Assembly: GCA_024640255.1 (NCBI GenBank)
Contig: JAHEFI010000004.1
Span: forward strand, 1 to 60,308
Origin: Bacteroidota bacterium
GTDB taxonomy: Bacteria > Bacteroidota > Bacteroidia > Chitinophagales > Chitinophagaceae
Length of the DNA: 60,308 nt
Direction: 5' to 3'
This document shows, piece by piece, positions 16,807 through 25,727 of this stretch. The notes under the pieces were generated by a model. It saw nothing but the letters and a program-made list of their open reading frames with translations, had not been told where the DNA came from and ran no database searches. The stretch's first letter is position 1, and the number at the start of each line of letters is the position of its first letter. The translations under genes and the position numbers were made by a program.

Positions 16807-18870
16807 TTATTTAAGATCATCCGGTTTGATTCCTTGATTAACTTTAATTGCTTCAAAATTTAAGTTCATTTTAAACTGACCTAAATCCATCACAGCTTCT
16901 TTTGCAAAAGATACGCCCTCTACTTTTTGATAGTTCTTATAATACTGCTGTTGCGTTATAGGACCTTGTGGGCCTTTCTCCACTTTCGCTGTCTTCACTA
17001 ATAAATAAGTTTCCTTGTCATAGAATCGGTGAGATTTTTTACCTGATGGAGAGGTGATTTCAACATCAATGGCATCTTTACCATCCACTTTCTCTATTCC
17101 AACAATATTTAATTTATAGCCTTTTTGTTGGTACATTAACTCAGGTACTAAGTAAGTAGATTCGTCTAGGCCTTCTTTAATCTCATCAGTGATAGGCGCT
17201 TGCATTCCTTGTTGACTTACTTCATATTTTCCATCTACCACAGCTTGTTTAGAAACAACCATTCCACCCATCGACATTAACATTACTGCACTTCCTGGTT
17301 GAATAATTTTTTGAACAACATCTATAGATTGGCCCATTACGGATACTTTACCATTTAATTGAGCATCTTTAATTTTTTCAATCTGCTCTTTACCGCCCAT
17401 TGCCTGAATAGTATTATTTAATAATTTTTCAACAGTCAAAGAAGCATCTGCTTTTACTTCTTTAGGAGCAGCCACTTCATTTCCTTCAATATCGAAGTAT
17501 TTTACCTCACCGTATTTCTCCAAGCCTTTAGCAACTTGTTTAGCGTCACCTACTACCACAATATGCATTTGTGAAGGCTGCAATAAACTTGTAGCAACTT
17601 CTTGAACCTGAGCTGCACTTACTAAAGCTAAATTGGTTAAATATTTTTGGTAATAATCTGCTGGTAAATTGTACTTGTCAATATTCAATGCGAACCCTGC
17701 AATGGTTGTTGGGTTCTCTAATGATCTTGCAAAACCACCTGCTAAATAATTTTTCATTCTACTTAATTCGTCCTCTCCTACTTTTTCAGAACGAATTTTG
17801 TTAATCTCTGCTAAAGTTTCTTGAATTGAACTATCCGTTTTTTCATTTCTTACAGAAGCTTCGGCTTTAAAAATACCCACATACTTATTAGATTGTAAAG
17901 AAGAATAAGCACCATAAGTAAAACCATGCTTCTCTCTTAAATTAGCAAACAATCTGCCAGAGAAGCCTCCACCTAGTATATTGTTCATCACATTAGAAGC
18001 AATATCATTAGGCGCCCCTTTTACTAATTGGATAGGTGTTGCAATAGTTACTACACTTTGAACAGAAGAAGGTCTATCAACAACCGCTACATATGTTTTT
18101 GCAGGTTTTGCAGACTTTTCAAATTGTTGTGCTGGTACATTCCCTTTTTGCCATGTGCCTAAATATTTCTCAGCAAGTTTCTTAGCTTCCATAGGCTCTA
18201 TATCACCCACAAAAAATAAGCTAGCAATATTAGGCTTCCAGTAATTGTTCACAAAAGATTTTACATCTTCTACTTTAATGGCGTTCACTGTTTTAGTAGT
18301 CATGATTTCCCCAAATGGATGATTGGCTCCGTAAACTAATTTCTTCACTACATTCTCTGCAATAGCGTCTGCGTCGTCTTTATTGCTTTCAATACCAGAG
18401 ATAGTTTGTTTTCTTACTTTCTCTAATTCTTCCGCACTTAATGCTGGATGTAAAATCACTTCAGACATTAAACCAAATAAAGCAGGGAAATTAGATTTTA
18501 AAGAACTAGCTACTGCACTGGCACTAGAAGTGGAAAGACTTCCACCTAAATATTCCACTGCCTCATCAATTTGCTCTTTTGTTTTAGTACTGGTACCTCT
18601 TTTTACTAATTGACCAGCCATGTCTGCTAAACCAGCTTTATCTGCTTCTTTGAATCCATCCAGATTAAAGTTCAAGCTTGCTATCACTCTAGGCAATTTG
18701 GTATTTTTAACAACAAATACTTTTAAGCCATTAGGTAAAGTGAATTTAACTGGACTTCCTACTTGAATAATAGGTGCTTTGCCAGGTGCTGGCGCTTTAG
18801 TTCTGTCTATTTTTTGAGCCAAAGCAGCAAGGGGTAAAAGACAGATAATTATATTGAATACTTTTTTCAT
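16807..18870 (-). CDS. M16-family peptidase homologue, catalytically inactive subunit, with C-terminal extension
   Basis: A 687-residue exported protein (signal peptide 1 to about 18, ending ALAQ). The M16 fold runs to about 450, but where active members have HxxEH this protein reads GLADMAGQLVKRGT, so the zinc-binding His/Glu are missing. It retains the M16 substrate-binding block GGGFSGRLFANLREKHGFTYGAYS and the RG(T/S) loop. Residues about 470-687 add a LolA/DUF4292-like beta domain (YKLNIVGIEKVDG, KETYLLVKT). It precedes no other gene downstream before the terminator and follows the active M16 gene with a 26-base gap, the usual active-inactive pairing of periplasmic M16B peptidases. Confidence 0.85.
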   Translation of the reverse strand: MKKVFNIIICLLPLAALAQKIDRTKAPAPGKAPIIQVGSPVKFTLPNGLKVFVVKNTKLPRVIASLNFNLDGFKEADKAGLADMAGQLVKRGTSTKTKEQIDEAVEYLGGSLSTSSASAVASSLKSNFPALFGLMSEVILHPALSAEELEKVRKQTISGIESNKDDADAIAENVVKKLVYGANHPFGEIMTTKTVNAIKVEDVKSFVNNYWKPNIASLFFVGDIEPMEAKKLAEKYLGTWQKGNVPAQQFEKSAKPAKTYVAVVDRPSSVQSVVTIATPIQLVKGAPNDIASNVMNNILGGGFSGRLFANLREKHGFTYGAYSSLQSNKYVGIFKAEASVRNEKTDSSIQETLAEINKIRSEKVGEDELSRMKNYLAGGFARSLENPTTIAGFALNIDKYNLPADYYQKYLTNLALVSAAQVQEVATSLLQPSQMHIVVVGDAKQVAKGLEKYGEVKYFDIEGNEVAAPKEVKADASLTVEKLLNNTIQAMGGKEQIEKIKDAQLNGKVSVMGQSIDVVQKIIQPGSAVMLMSMGGMVVSKQAVVDGKYEVSQQGMQAPITDEIKEGLDESTYLVPELMYQQKGYKLNIVGIEKVDGKDAIDVEITSPSGKKSHRFYDKETYLLVKTAKVEKGPQGPITQQQYYKNYQKVEGVSFAKEAVMDLGQFKMNLNFEAIKVNQGIKPDDLK

Positions 18871-18896
18871 AATATGATAATTAAAATAAGTTGATT

Positions 18897-20222
18897 TTAT
18901 TTAGACACTGCCTTTTGCTTAGGTAAATAATATAATACGACTCTATTGTCTTTATTTAGATACTTTTTAGCAACATTTAACAGGTCTTCTCTTGTAACCT
19001 TATTGTATTTTTCTAATTCGGTGTTAATCAAATTAGCATCTCCAAAATACACTTCATTGTTTGCTAAACTTTCTGCAATGCCAGCCATAGTAGCTTTGCT
19101 AGCAACCAAATCAGAAGTAATTTGGTTTTTTACTTTTTGAAACTCTCTCTCCCCTACTAATTCATTTTTTAATTGAAAAGTAACACTATCCATACTTTGC
19201 TCTAAGGTTTCAATTTTAACACCCACATTTGCAATGGCTAAAGTAATCAAAACACCCTCGTCTTCATTAAAGAAAGGAACAGATTGAGCTGCTGCAGCTT
19301 CTTGTTTTTTATCTACCAAAACTTTATTCATTCTAGAAGAAGCACCGCCACTTAAAATAGTAGATAACACATTAAATGCATAATACTCATCTCCACCTTG
19401 CTTTGGCGCACGATACGCTTGGAAAACACCAGGTAATTGTACATTGTCATAAATAATATCTCTTACTTCACCACCTAATGCAGGTTCTTTTATAGAAGGG
19501 CGATTAATGGCTAAAGTACCTGTAGGAATAGTTCCAAAATAAGCTGCGATTTTTTCTTTTAATTCAGCTTTATTAAAATCTCCCGCAATTGACAATACAC
19601 AATTATTAGGAACATAATAGGTTTTATAAAACTGGATAAACTCTTCCAATTTTGCAGCGTTTAAATGATCCATACTTCCAATAGGAGACCATCTGTAAGG
19701 ATGCACTTTAAAAGCTCTTTTTAACATCTCATTCAAAAAACTTCCATAAGGACGGTTATCCATTCTTTGACGCTTCTCTTCTTTAACTACTTCTCTTTGA
19801 GTGTTCACACCTATTTGTTCAATCTTAGCATGCATCATTCTTTCACTTTCTAACCAAAGACCTAATTCAACTTGATTAGATGGAAGTAATTCATAATAAA
19901 AAGTTCTGTCTTGTGAAGTATTTGCATTCAAAGCACCACCCGCATTGGTTACATATTTGTCAAACTCTCCTCTTTTAATATTTTCAGACCCTTCAAACAA
20001 TAAATGTTCAAAGAAGTGCGCAAAACCTGTTCTTGCAGTGTCTTCGTTTTTAGAACCCACATGGTATAAGGCTGTTACTGCAACCACAGGTGCAGAATGG
20101 TCTTCATGCAAGATTACCTTTAACCCATTGGATAATACATATTTTTCAAATTGAATAGACTGTCCAAATGCTGTAGCACCGATAAATAGCAATAGACAGC
20201 TTAATAAAAACTGTTTTTTCAT
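18897..20222 (-). CDS. M16-family zinc peptidase, active subunit
   Basis: A 441-residue exported zinc metallopeptidase (signal peptide MKKQFLLSCLLLFIGATAFGQ). The inverted zinc motif HxxEH is present in GFAHFFEHLLFEGS, with the downstream glutamate of ELLPSNQVELGLWLESERMMHA completing the site. The second M16 half (about 230-441) contains the SGGASSRMNKVLV glycine/Arg block. Such enzymes degrade peptides in the periplasm, typically as heterodimers with the inactive partner encoded just downstream. The ATG at 20222 is chosen over an upstream TTG because it starts the signal peptide. Confidence 0.88.
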   Translation of the reverse strand: MKKQFLLSCLLLFIGATAFGQSIQFEKYVLSNGLKVILHEDHSAPVVAVTALYHVGSKNEDTARTGFAHFFEHLLFEGSENIKRGEFDKYVTNAGGALNANTSQDRTFYYELLPSNQVELGLWLESERMMHAKIEQIGVNTQREVVKEEKRQRMDNRPYGSFLNEMLKRAFKVHPYRWSPIGSMDHLNAAKLEEFIQFYKTYYVPNNCVLSIAGDFNKAELKEKIAAYFGTIPTGTLAINRPSIKEPALGGEVRDIIYDNVQLPGVFQAYRAPKQGGDEYYAFNVLSTILSGGASSRMNKVLVDKKQEAAAAQSVPFFNEDEGVLITLAIANVGVKIETLEQSMDSVTFQLKNELVGEREFQKVKNQITSDLVASKATMAGIAESLANNEVYFGDANLINTELEKYNKVTREDLLNVAKKYLNKDNRVVLYYLPKQKAVSK

Positions 20223-20290
20223 TATGTAAAATTTAAAATTTTGATGAATAAAGCTAGTACGAAAGGCAGATTGAAGCAAATAAAAGACTG

Positions 20291-21187
20291 TTAAATATTG
20301 GCAATTATCGTATCTAGTAAATGGAGCGAAGAGGCATTATACCATTGAACAGAAGGGTCTTTCTTAAACCAGGTCATTTGCCTTTTTGCATAATGCCTAG
20401 TATTTTGCTGAATAGATGAAATTACTTGATCCAAACTTTGTTCTTTATTGAAATAGGGCAACCACTCACTATAACCCACTGTTTGCATTGCATTCAAAGA
20501 AAATTGAGGTAAAAGGCATTGTACTTCTTGCTCTAAACCATCCGCTATCATCTGCAAAACCCTATCATTGATTCGATCATATAAGATAGGCCTATCCATT
20601 TCTAATCCTATCATTTTAATAGTAAATGGTCTTTGCTTTTTTTGTTGTCCCTGAAAACTAAGAATCGATTTTCCCAACCCTTCCATTACTTCTAGAGCGC
20701 GCATTAATCTTTGCGGATTTTCTTGTTCTGCTTGAGCCCAATAAGCAGGATCTTTTTCTGCTATTTGATTTTGTAACCAAATCAAACCATTTGCCTCGTA
20801 TGCTTCTGTAATATTTTTTCTAATAGATGGATCAATTGCAGGAATATCATCCAAACCTTCACAAAAAGCTTTGATATATAAACCTGTTCCGCCCACCATA
20901 ACTACCGAATCTTTTGTCTCGAATAATTTTTCAGTGATTGTCAATGCATAGTTTTCAAATACAGAAGCATTGACTGTTTCAGTGATAGAATGACTTGCAA
21001 TAAAGTGATGGGGAACTGAATTTAATTCTTCTATACTTGGCCTTGCAACACCAATTGATAATTCCTTGAAACATTGTCTCGCATCTGCAGAAATAATTTC
21101 TGTTTTCAAATGCTTTGCCAATTGAATAGCCAAAGAAGTTTTTCCAACAGCAGTAGGACCTACTATTATATAAACTGTTTTAGACAA
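20291..21187 (-). CDS. miaA: tRNA dimethylallyltransferase
   Basis: MiaA prenylates N6 of adenosine 37 in tRNAs that read UNN codons. The 298-residue protein has the P-loop GPTAVGKTS (10-18), the SADARQCF block (34-41) and GGTGLYIKA (about 97-105), all diagnostic of the family. The frame begins with TTG at 21185-21187; the P-loop starts nine residues later and there is no in-frame ATG between, so TTG is the likely true start. It follows the pRiA4b gene with 11 bases between and is probably co-transcribed. Confidence 0.92.
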   Translation of the reverse strand: MSKTVYIIVGPTAVGKTSLAIQLAKHLKTEIISADARQCFKELSIGVARPSIEELNSVPHHFIASHSITETVNASVFENYALTITEKLFETKDSVVMVGGTGLYIKAFCEGLDDIPAIDPSIRKNITEAYEANGLIWLQNQIAEKDPAYWAQAEQENPQRLMRALEVMEGLGKSILSFQGQQKKQRPFTIKMIGLEMDRPILYDRINDRVLQMIADGLEQEVQCLLPQFSLNAMQTVGYSEWLPYFNKEQSLDQVISSIQQNTRHYAKRQMTWFKKDPSVQWYNASSLHLLDTIIANI

Positions 21188-21198
21188 ATTGCTTGTAT

Positions 21199-21798
21199 TT
21201 AAAAAGCTTCTGATGAATCATCAAAAAAACCACCATTATCGTCTTCGCTAGAATCATCCTCTTCGTCGGACTCATTTGAATCAGTATCTTCCCCCTCTTC
21301 TCCAAAACCTTCATCTGCTTCAGATAAATCATATTTCTCTTCGATATCTGCGAATTTTTCTCCTAATAAACCTTTTGTACCGTATTGCATGGGACCCACT
21401 CCTTCCACTCTAGAAACAACAGGATAGTCTAAACTCATATCTGCATCAGCATTCTTAATTACTTGAATCAATTCCACTAAGAAAGTCCAAGACTTACTGA
21501 AATCATACAAATAAATAAAATGTTGATTGGTGTCCATAATCTCTGAACCAATGGTTGTCTCATCCATCAATAATGGCGCTACCGGATATTCTTTTTGATA
21601 TACTTCCTTACTAATCTCTCTTCCTCTCTGCCATTTTTCATTACTTCTGAAAAAAGTTGCATCATGCTTTTGATCAAATTCAAAAGCTTTCAAAATAATT
21701 TGATGAAAATCAGAAAAGTGTTGTGTATGCTTCACCAAGACATCTCTATAAATAGCATCTTCCTCTTCCCAATAAACTCTAAATTTTAAAATGGCCAT
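21199..21798 (-). CDS. pRiA4b ORF-3-like protein with acidic C-terminal tail
   Basis: A 199-residue protein whose first 130 residues (YWEEEDAIYRDVLVKHTQHFSDFHQIILKAF, then YDFSKSWTFLVELI) match the pRiA4b ORF-3/IS1096-passenger domain (PF07929). The last 50 residues are almost all Asp, Glu, Ser and Gly. The family has no established biochemical role. Despite the name no transposase or inverted repeats are nearby, so it is a chromosomal gene here. It lies between the tRNA nucleotidyltransferase and miaA on one strand and may be co-transcribed with miaA. Confidence 0.78.
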   Translation of the reverse strand: MAILKFRVYWEEEDAIYRDVLVKHTQHFSDFHQIILKAFEFDQKHDATFFRSNEKWQRGREISKEVYQKEYPVAPLLMDETTIGSEIMDTNQHFIYLYDFSKSWTFLVELIQVIKNADADMSLDYPVVSRVEGVGPMQYGTKGLLGEKFADIEEKYDLSEADEGFGEEGEDTDSNESDEEDDSSEDDNGGFFDDSSEAF

Positions 21799-21861
21799 AG
21801 GGTGATTTTGAAGCGCTAATTTACTATTTATTAGCCTTAGAAGTTGAAAATATTAATACAA

Positions 21862-23283
21862 TTATGCACTAATAGGCTTTAAGCCAAGTTTTGCTGCTTC
21901 TTGAATCATGAATTCATAGGCTGGCTCATAGGCATTGGGTATCACTCCATCCAATATGGCTTCTCTAATGGCATCTTTTATAATACCTACTTCTTTGGAA
22001 GGATGAATGCCAAATTTTTCCATGATTAACTCCCCGGTTATAGGTGGCTGCCAATTTCTTATTTTATCTTTCTCCTCTACTTCTACAATTCTTTGCTTCA
22101 CCAATTCAAATCCCTGCAAGTATCTTCTTACTTTATTTTGATTCTTACTAGTGATATCTCCAGAACATAATATCATTAAAGAATCAATATCATCTCCAGC
22201 ATCAAATAACAATCTTCTAATGGCACTATCAGTTACATTTTCTTTGGTTAAAGAAATAGGTCTTAAATGTAAAGCAACTAATTTTTGAACCATTTTCATT
22301 TTTTCATTCAATGGTAATTTTAATTGAGTGAAAATTTTAGGCACCATTCTTGCACCCACCACTTCATGGCCATGAAAAGTCCATCCAAAACCTGTTTCAA
22401 ATCTTTTGGTTTTAGGCTTTGCAATATCATGTAACAAAGCAGCCCATCTTAACCAGATATCATCTGATTGAGCTGCTACATTATCTAATACTTGTAAAGT
22501 ATGTGAGAAATTATCTTTATGTCCTATACCATCCAAGGTTTCTGCGCCTTCTAATTGAAGTAAAACAGGAAATATTTGTTCTAATAGTCCAGCATCTTTT
22601 AATAAATACCAACCTTTTGAAGGCTTAGCTGTCATCATGATCTTTTGTAACTCATCCGTGATTCTTTCTTGAGAAACAATCTTGATTCTGTTCGCCATTC
22701 TTTTAATGGAAAGAAAAGTTTCTTCTGTAATGGTGAAATCTAATTGAGTTGCAAAACGAATTGCACGCATCATTCTTAATGGATCATCATCAAAAGTTTG
22801 ATCAGGTGCTAAAGGTGTTTTTAAAATACCTTGTTCTAAATCTACTAGCCCACCAAAGGGATCAATGATGGTACCAAAATGAGCGTCAGACAATTCCACT
22901 GCAAACGCATTAATTGTAAAATCTCTTCTATTTTGATCATCTTCGATAGTGCCAGGAGCTACTTGTGGTTTTCTACTATCTCTTGAATAACTTTCTTTTC
23001 TTGCCCCAACAAATTCTATTTCGATATCCTGAAACTTTACTTGTGCTGTTCCAAATGTTTTAAATAAACTTACAGGAGGTAAAGGCTTAAATAATTTAGC
23101 AAACTCTTGAGCCAATTCCATTCCGTCTCCCATACAAACAATGTCTATATCTTTTGTAGGTCTATCTAAAATTTTATCTCTTACAAAACCCCCTACTGCA
23201 AATGCAGGAATATCCAGCACAGCTGCTGCTTTAGCAACTGCGTGTAATAATTCTGCCTCTCTTGTAGTAAAATGAATTTGCAT
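21862..23283 (-). CDS. class II CCA-adding / poly(A) polymerase-like nucleotidyltransferase with HD domain
   Basis: A 473-residue protein combining a class II polymerase-beta head and an HD domain. GGFVRDKIL (31-39) and DID (45-47) are the nucleotidyltransferase motif and metal-binding aspartates; RRDFTINAF and the DPLRMMRAIRFA helix follow. The metal-binding His-Asp of the HD domain is at 285-286 (LLHDIAKPK). Relatives in Bacteroidota add CCA to tRNA 3' ends; a poly(A) polymerase role cannot be excluded by sequence alone. The ATG at 23283 is used; the TTG three codons upstream lies in the -7 element. Confidence 0.85.
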   Translation of the reverse strand: MQIHFTTREAELLHAVAKAAAVLDIPAFAVGGFVRDKILDRPTKDIDIVCMGDGMELAQEFAKLFKPLPPVSLFKTFGTAQVKFQDIEIEFVGARKESYSRDSRKPQVAPGTIEDDQNRRDFTINAFAVELSDAHFGTIIDPFGGLVDLEQGILKTPLAPDQTFDDDPLRMMRAIRFATQLDFTITEETFLSIKRMANRIKIVSQERITDELQKIMMTAKPSKGWYLLKDAGLLEQIFPVLLQLEGAETLDGIGHKDNFSHTLQVLDNVAAQSDDIWLRWAALLHDIAKPKTKRFETGFGWTFHGHEVVGARMVPKIFTQLKLPLNEKMKMVQKLVALHLRPISLTKENVTDSAIRRLLFDAGDDIDSLMILCSGDITSKNQNKVRRYLQGFELVKQRIVEVEEKDKIRNWQPPITGELIMEKFGIHPSKEVGIIKDAIREAILDGVIPNAYEPAYEFMIQEAAKLGLKPISA

Positions 23284-23289
23284 AGCAAG

Positions 23290-23297
23290 CAAAAGTA
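23290..23297 (-). promoter_or_regulatory. -7 promoter element of the CCA-like gene
   Basis: TACTTTTG on the minus strand, six bases before the ATG at 23283, so a very short leader or leaderless message is expected. Confidence 0.45.
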
Positions 23298-23356
23298 CTT
23301 AATTGTTCAGTATATTCGTAGGCAAATAGCCGCTAATCGTGGCAAAATGAAGACAA

Positions 23357-24244
23357 ATGACCTCCCTAAGTATTGTAATTGTTAGTTATAGATGTTGGCA
23401 AAGATTGGATACTTGCTTAAAAAGTATTCAAGCACAATCTTTAGATTTTATAGAGGTTATTGTGGTAGACAATCATTCCAATGATGGAAAAATAAAAGAT
23501 TTTATACTGGCACATCCCAGCGTTCAATTTATACAACAAGAAATCAATGGAGGGTTTGCTCAAGCATGTAATAAAGGTGCTGCCATCGCAAAAGGAGAAT
23601 GGGTCTTATTCTTAAACCCGGATACCATTTTAGAACCGAATACCCTATCTCCACTTTTACAAAAAACAAATGCCCAACCTGATTGGAAATTAATTGGCAT
23701 TAAACAACTTGACGATAAAGGTAAGGACACTTATCCATTTGGATTATTCTTGCAATGGTGGAATGTCTGGCCTCCTATTAGAAGTATACAAAGATTATTA
23801 GGTGGAAAAAGAATTGCTAAAAAAGAATGGAGCGCACAATCAGTTAGTTATCCAGATTGGATTTCTGGATCTTTTGTTTTAATGAGATACGCAGATTTTA
23901 AAACCATTGGTGGATGGGATGAACAATTTTGGATGTATTGCGAAGACCAGGATTTAAGTAAAGCTGCTTATTCACTAGGATGGCAAAGAGTAATGTACAA
24001 TGAAATAAAATGTATTCATAGTCATGGAGGATCTTCAAGAATTAATCCTAAAGTGAAAGCCATTACAAAGTCTGCCGTAATTATTTCTAATTTCAAATAT
24101 ATCAAAAAGCATATGGTTGCTCCTGGAAAGTGGATTGCTCAAGCAACATTTTTGTTAATGACCATCATTAATATTTTGATAGCATTACCTTTTTCAAGTA
24201 CCAAAAGACAAATGGTTACTGAATTATTGTACAATAGAAAATAA
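23357..24244 (+). CDS. family 2 glycosyltransferase
   Basis: A 295-residue GT-A type enzyme. The N-terminal SIVIVSYRCW (4-13) opens the nucleotide-binding domain; VVDNHSNDG (about 35-43) and WVLFLNPDT (about 76-84) match the GT2 motifs, and GGWDEQFWMYCEDQDL (about 191-206) is the conserved acceptor/ED block. A C-terminal hydrophobic segment (about 257-277, AQATFLLMTIINILIALPF) probably anchors it to the inner membrane. Members such as rhamnosyltransferases build polysaccharides and O-antigens; no other sugar genes are nearby, so the acceptor is unknown. It ends exactly against the convergent tsaC stop. Confidence 0.88.
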   Translation: MTSLSIVIVSYRCWQRLDTCLKSIQAQSLDFIEVIVVDNHSNDGKIKDFILAHPSVQFIQQEINGGFAQACNKGAAIAKGEWVLFLNPDTILEPNTLSPLLQKTNAQPDWKLIGIKQLDDKGKDTYPFGLFLQWWNVWPPIRSIQRLLGGKRIAKKEWSAQSVSYPDWISGSFVLMRYADFKTIGGWDEQFWMYCEDQDLSKAAYSLGWQRVMYNEIKCIHSHGGSSRINPKVKAITKSAVIISNFKYIKKHMVAPGKWIAQATFLLMTIINILIALPFSSTKRQMVTELLYNRK

Positions 24245-24817
24245 CTATTTCCTGATCATAATTAAATTTCCATCTGTATCCCATTTGACAATGGAGGAAG
24301 GTTGTTGAATGGTGGTATCCTCTTGACGATATCTTACTGTATAATCCACTCCTTCAATAATATCTAAAGAAATGTCACTAAAAATAAGTGGGGTTGGATA
24401 ACCTGAAATATTTGCAGAAGTACTTACAATGGGTTTACCAAAAAGTTTAATGAGTTTATTGCAAAAAGGATCTTTGCAAATTCTAATGGCAACACTACCA
24501 TCTTCTGAAATTAAATTTTTAGCCAATCCTTTGGCTTGTTCATAAATAACTGTAGTTGGTTGATGAACTCCTTTGATATAGTCGAAGATCTTTATGTTTG
24601 TTTGATTGGTAAATTCCAGAATACTTTCTTCCTCTGCTACCAATACAATCAAGGCCTTTGAATCTTCCCTCTTTTTTAAAGAAAATACTTTCGCAACGGC
24701 TGCTTCATTAGTGGCATCACAACCTATACCCCATACTGTATCAGTGGGATACAAGATCAATCCCCCATTTTGAAGGGTTGACAAACAAGCTTGAAGATCG
24801 TCTTCTAATAAAAACAT
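24245..24817 (-). CDS. tsaC: L-threonylcarbamoyladenylate synthase (TsaC/Sua5 family)
   Basis: A 190-residue protein of the YrdC/Sua5 family, which makes threonylcarbamoyl-AMP for t6A37 of tRNAs. The signature is LYPTDTVWGIGCDA (21-34), SLKKRE (46-51) and SLIVL-like (here KALIVLVA), then PIVSTSANISGYPTP near 128-142. It is the short TsaC form, lacking the Sua5 C-terminal domain. The stop abuts the glycosyltransferase stop with no gap. The start at 24817 overlaps the upstream region of the divergent dapD gene. Confidence 0.88.
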   Translation of the reverse strand: MFLLEDDLQACLSTLQNGGLILYPTDTVWGIGCDATNEAAVAKVFSLKKREDSKALIVLVAEEESILEFTNQTNIKIFDYIKGVHQPTTVIYEQAKGLAKNLISEDGSVAIRICKDPFCNKLIKLFGKPIVSTSANISGYPTPLIFSDISLDIIEGVDYTVRYRQEDTTIQQPSSIVKWDTDGNLIMIRK

Positions 24818-24818
24818 A

Positions 24819-24849
24819 TTGCAAATTAAACATTCGAGCCGTATTTTTG
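24819..24849 (+). promoter_or_regulatory. dapD promoter with -33 and -7 elements
   Basis: TTG at 24819-24821 and TATTTTTG at 24842-24849 are separated by 20 bases, the usual Bacteroidota spacing. The -7 element lies 15 bases before the dapD ATG at 24865. Confidence 0.6.
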
Positions 24850-24864
24850 CCCAAATTGAAAAAA

Positions 24865-25677
24865 ATGGAATTTAAAACAAGTATCGAAGCCGCATGGCAG
24901 GATCGTGGATTATTAAAAGAAGTAAAATATAGTGACGCTGTTAGAGCCGTAATTGAAGAAGTTGATAAAGGAAGATTAAGAGTTGCAGAACCTCAAGGAG
25001 ACCAATGGGTAGTAAACGAATGGGTTAAGCAAGCCATCTTAATGTACTTTGGTATTCAACAAATGCAAACATGGGAAATCGCTCCATTTGAGTTTCATGA
25101 TAAAATGTTATTAAAATCTGGTTATGCTGCATTAGGTGTTAGAGCCGTACCGCATGCTATTGCGAGATATGGTGCTTTCTTAGCAAAGAATGTTGTTTTA
25201 ATGCCAAGTTATGTAAATATTGGAGCTTATGTAGACGAAGGAACCATGGTAGATACTTGGGCAACTGTAGGCAGTTGTGCTCAAATTGGTAAAGGGGTTC
25301 ACTTAAGTGGAGGTGTAGGTATTGGTGGCGTATTAGAACCTTTACAAGCAAGTCCAGTGATTGTTGAAGATGGATGTTTTATTGGAAGTAGATGTATTGT
25401 GGTGGAAGGTGTTCACTTAGAAAAAGAAGTAGTATTAGGTGCGAATGTGGTATTAACCAAGAGCACTAAAATTATTGATGTGAGTGGCGCTACACCTATT
25501 GAATATAAAGGTAGAGTTCCTGCAAGAAGTGTAGTAATACCTGGTTCTTATACAAAGAGTTTCCCTGCCGGTGATTTTCAAGTAAGCTGTGCATTGATTA
25601 TTGGACAAAGAAAACCAAGCACAGATTTAAAGACCAGTTTAAATGATGCATTAAGAGATTTTAATGTAGCTGTATAA
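24865..25677 (+). CDS. dapD: 2,3,4,5-tetrahydropyridine-2,6-dicarboxylate N-succinyltransferase
   Basis: DapD adds a succinyl group to tetrahydrodipicolinate in the succinylase branch of lysine and meso-diaminopimelate synthesis. The 270-residue protein has the left-handed beta-helix hexapeptide repeats (VNIGAYVDEGTMVDTWATVGS, KGVHLSGGVGIGGVLEP, IGSRCIVVEGVHLEKEVVLGANVVLTKS) from about 115 to 215. Known catalytic acids fall in the GAYVDEGTMVD block. The ATG at 24865 starts right after a good promoter; an in-frame longer reading from 24778 overlaps tsaC and lacks family similarity. It overlaps the open frame of the EamA transporter gene downstream. Confidence 0.93.
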   Translation: MEFKTSIEAAWQDRGLLKEVKYSDAVRAVIEEVDKGRLRVAEPQGDQWVVNEWVKQAILMYFGIQQMQTWEIAPFEFHDKMLLKSGYAALGVRAVPHAIARYGAFLAKNVVLMPSYVNIGAYVDEGTMVDTWATVGSCAQIGKGVHLSGGVGIGGVLEPLQASPVIVEDGCFIGSRCIVVEGVHLEKEVVLGANVVLTKSTKIIDVSGATPIEYKGRVPARSVVIPGSYTKSFPAGDFQVSCALIIGQRKPSTDLKTSLNDALRDFNVAV

Positions 25678-25727
25678 AAAAGTCATTTTCATATAACCAA
25701 GGTTTTATCATTGCCATCATAGGTACT

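Noticed and set aside
16807..18870. M16 protein without HxxEH as a pseudogene
   Set aside because: The frame is intact and full length with a signal peptide, and inactive partners are normal for paired M16B peptidases.
21199..21798. pRiA4b/IS1096-passenger gene as a sign of a mobile element
   Set aside because: There is no transposase, inverted repeat or target duplication nearby, and the gene is embedded among tRNA-modification genes.
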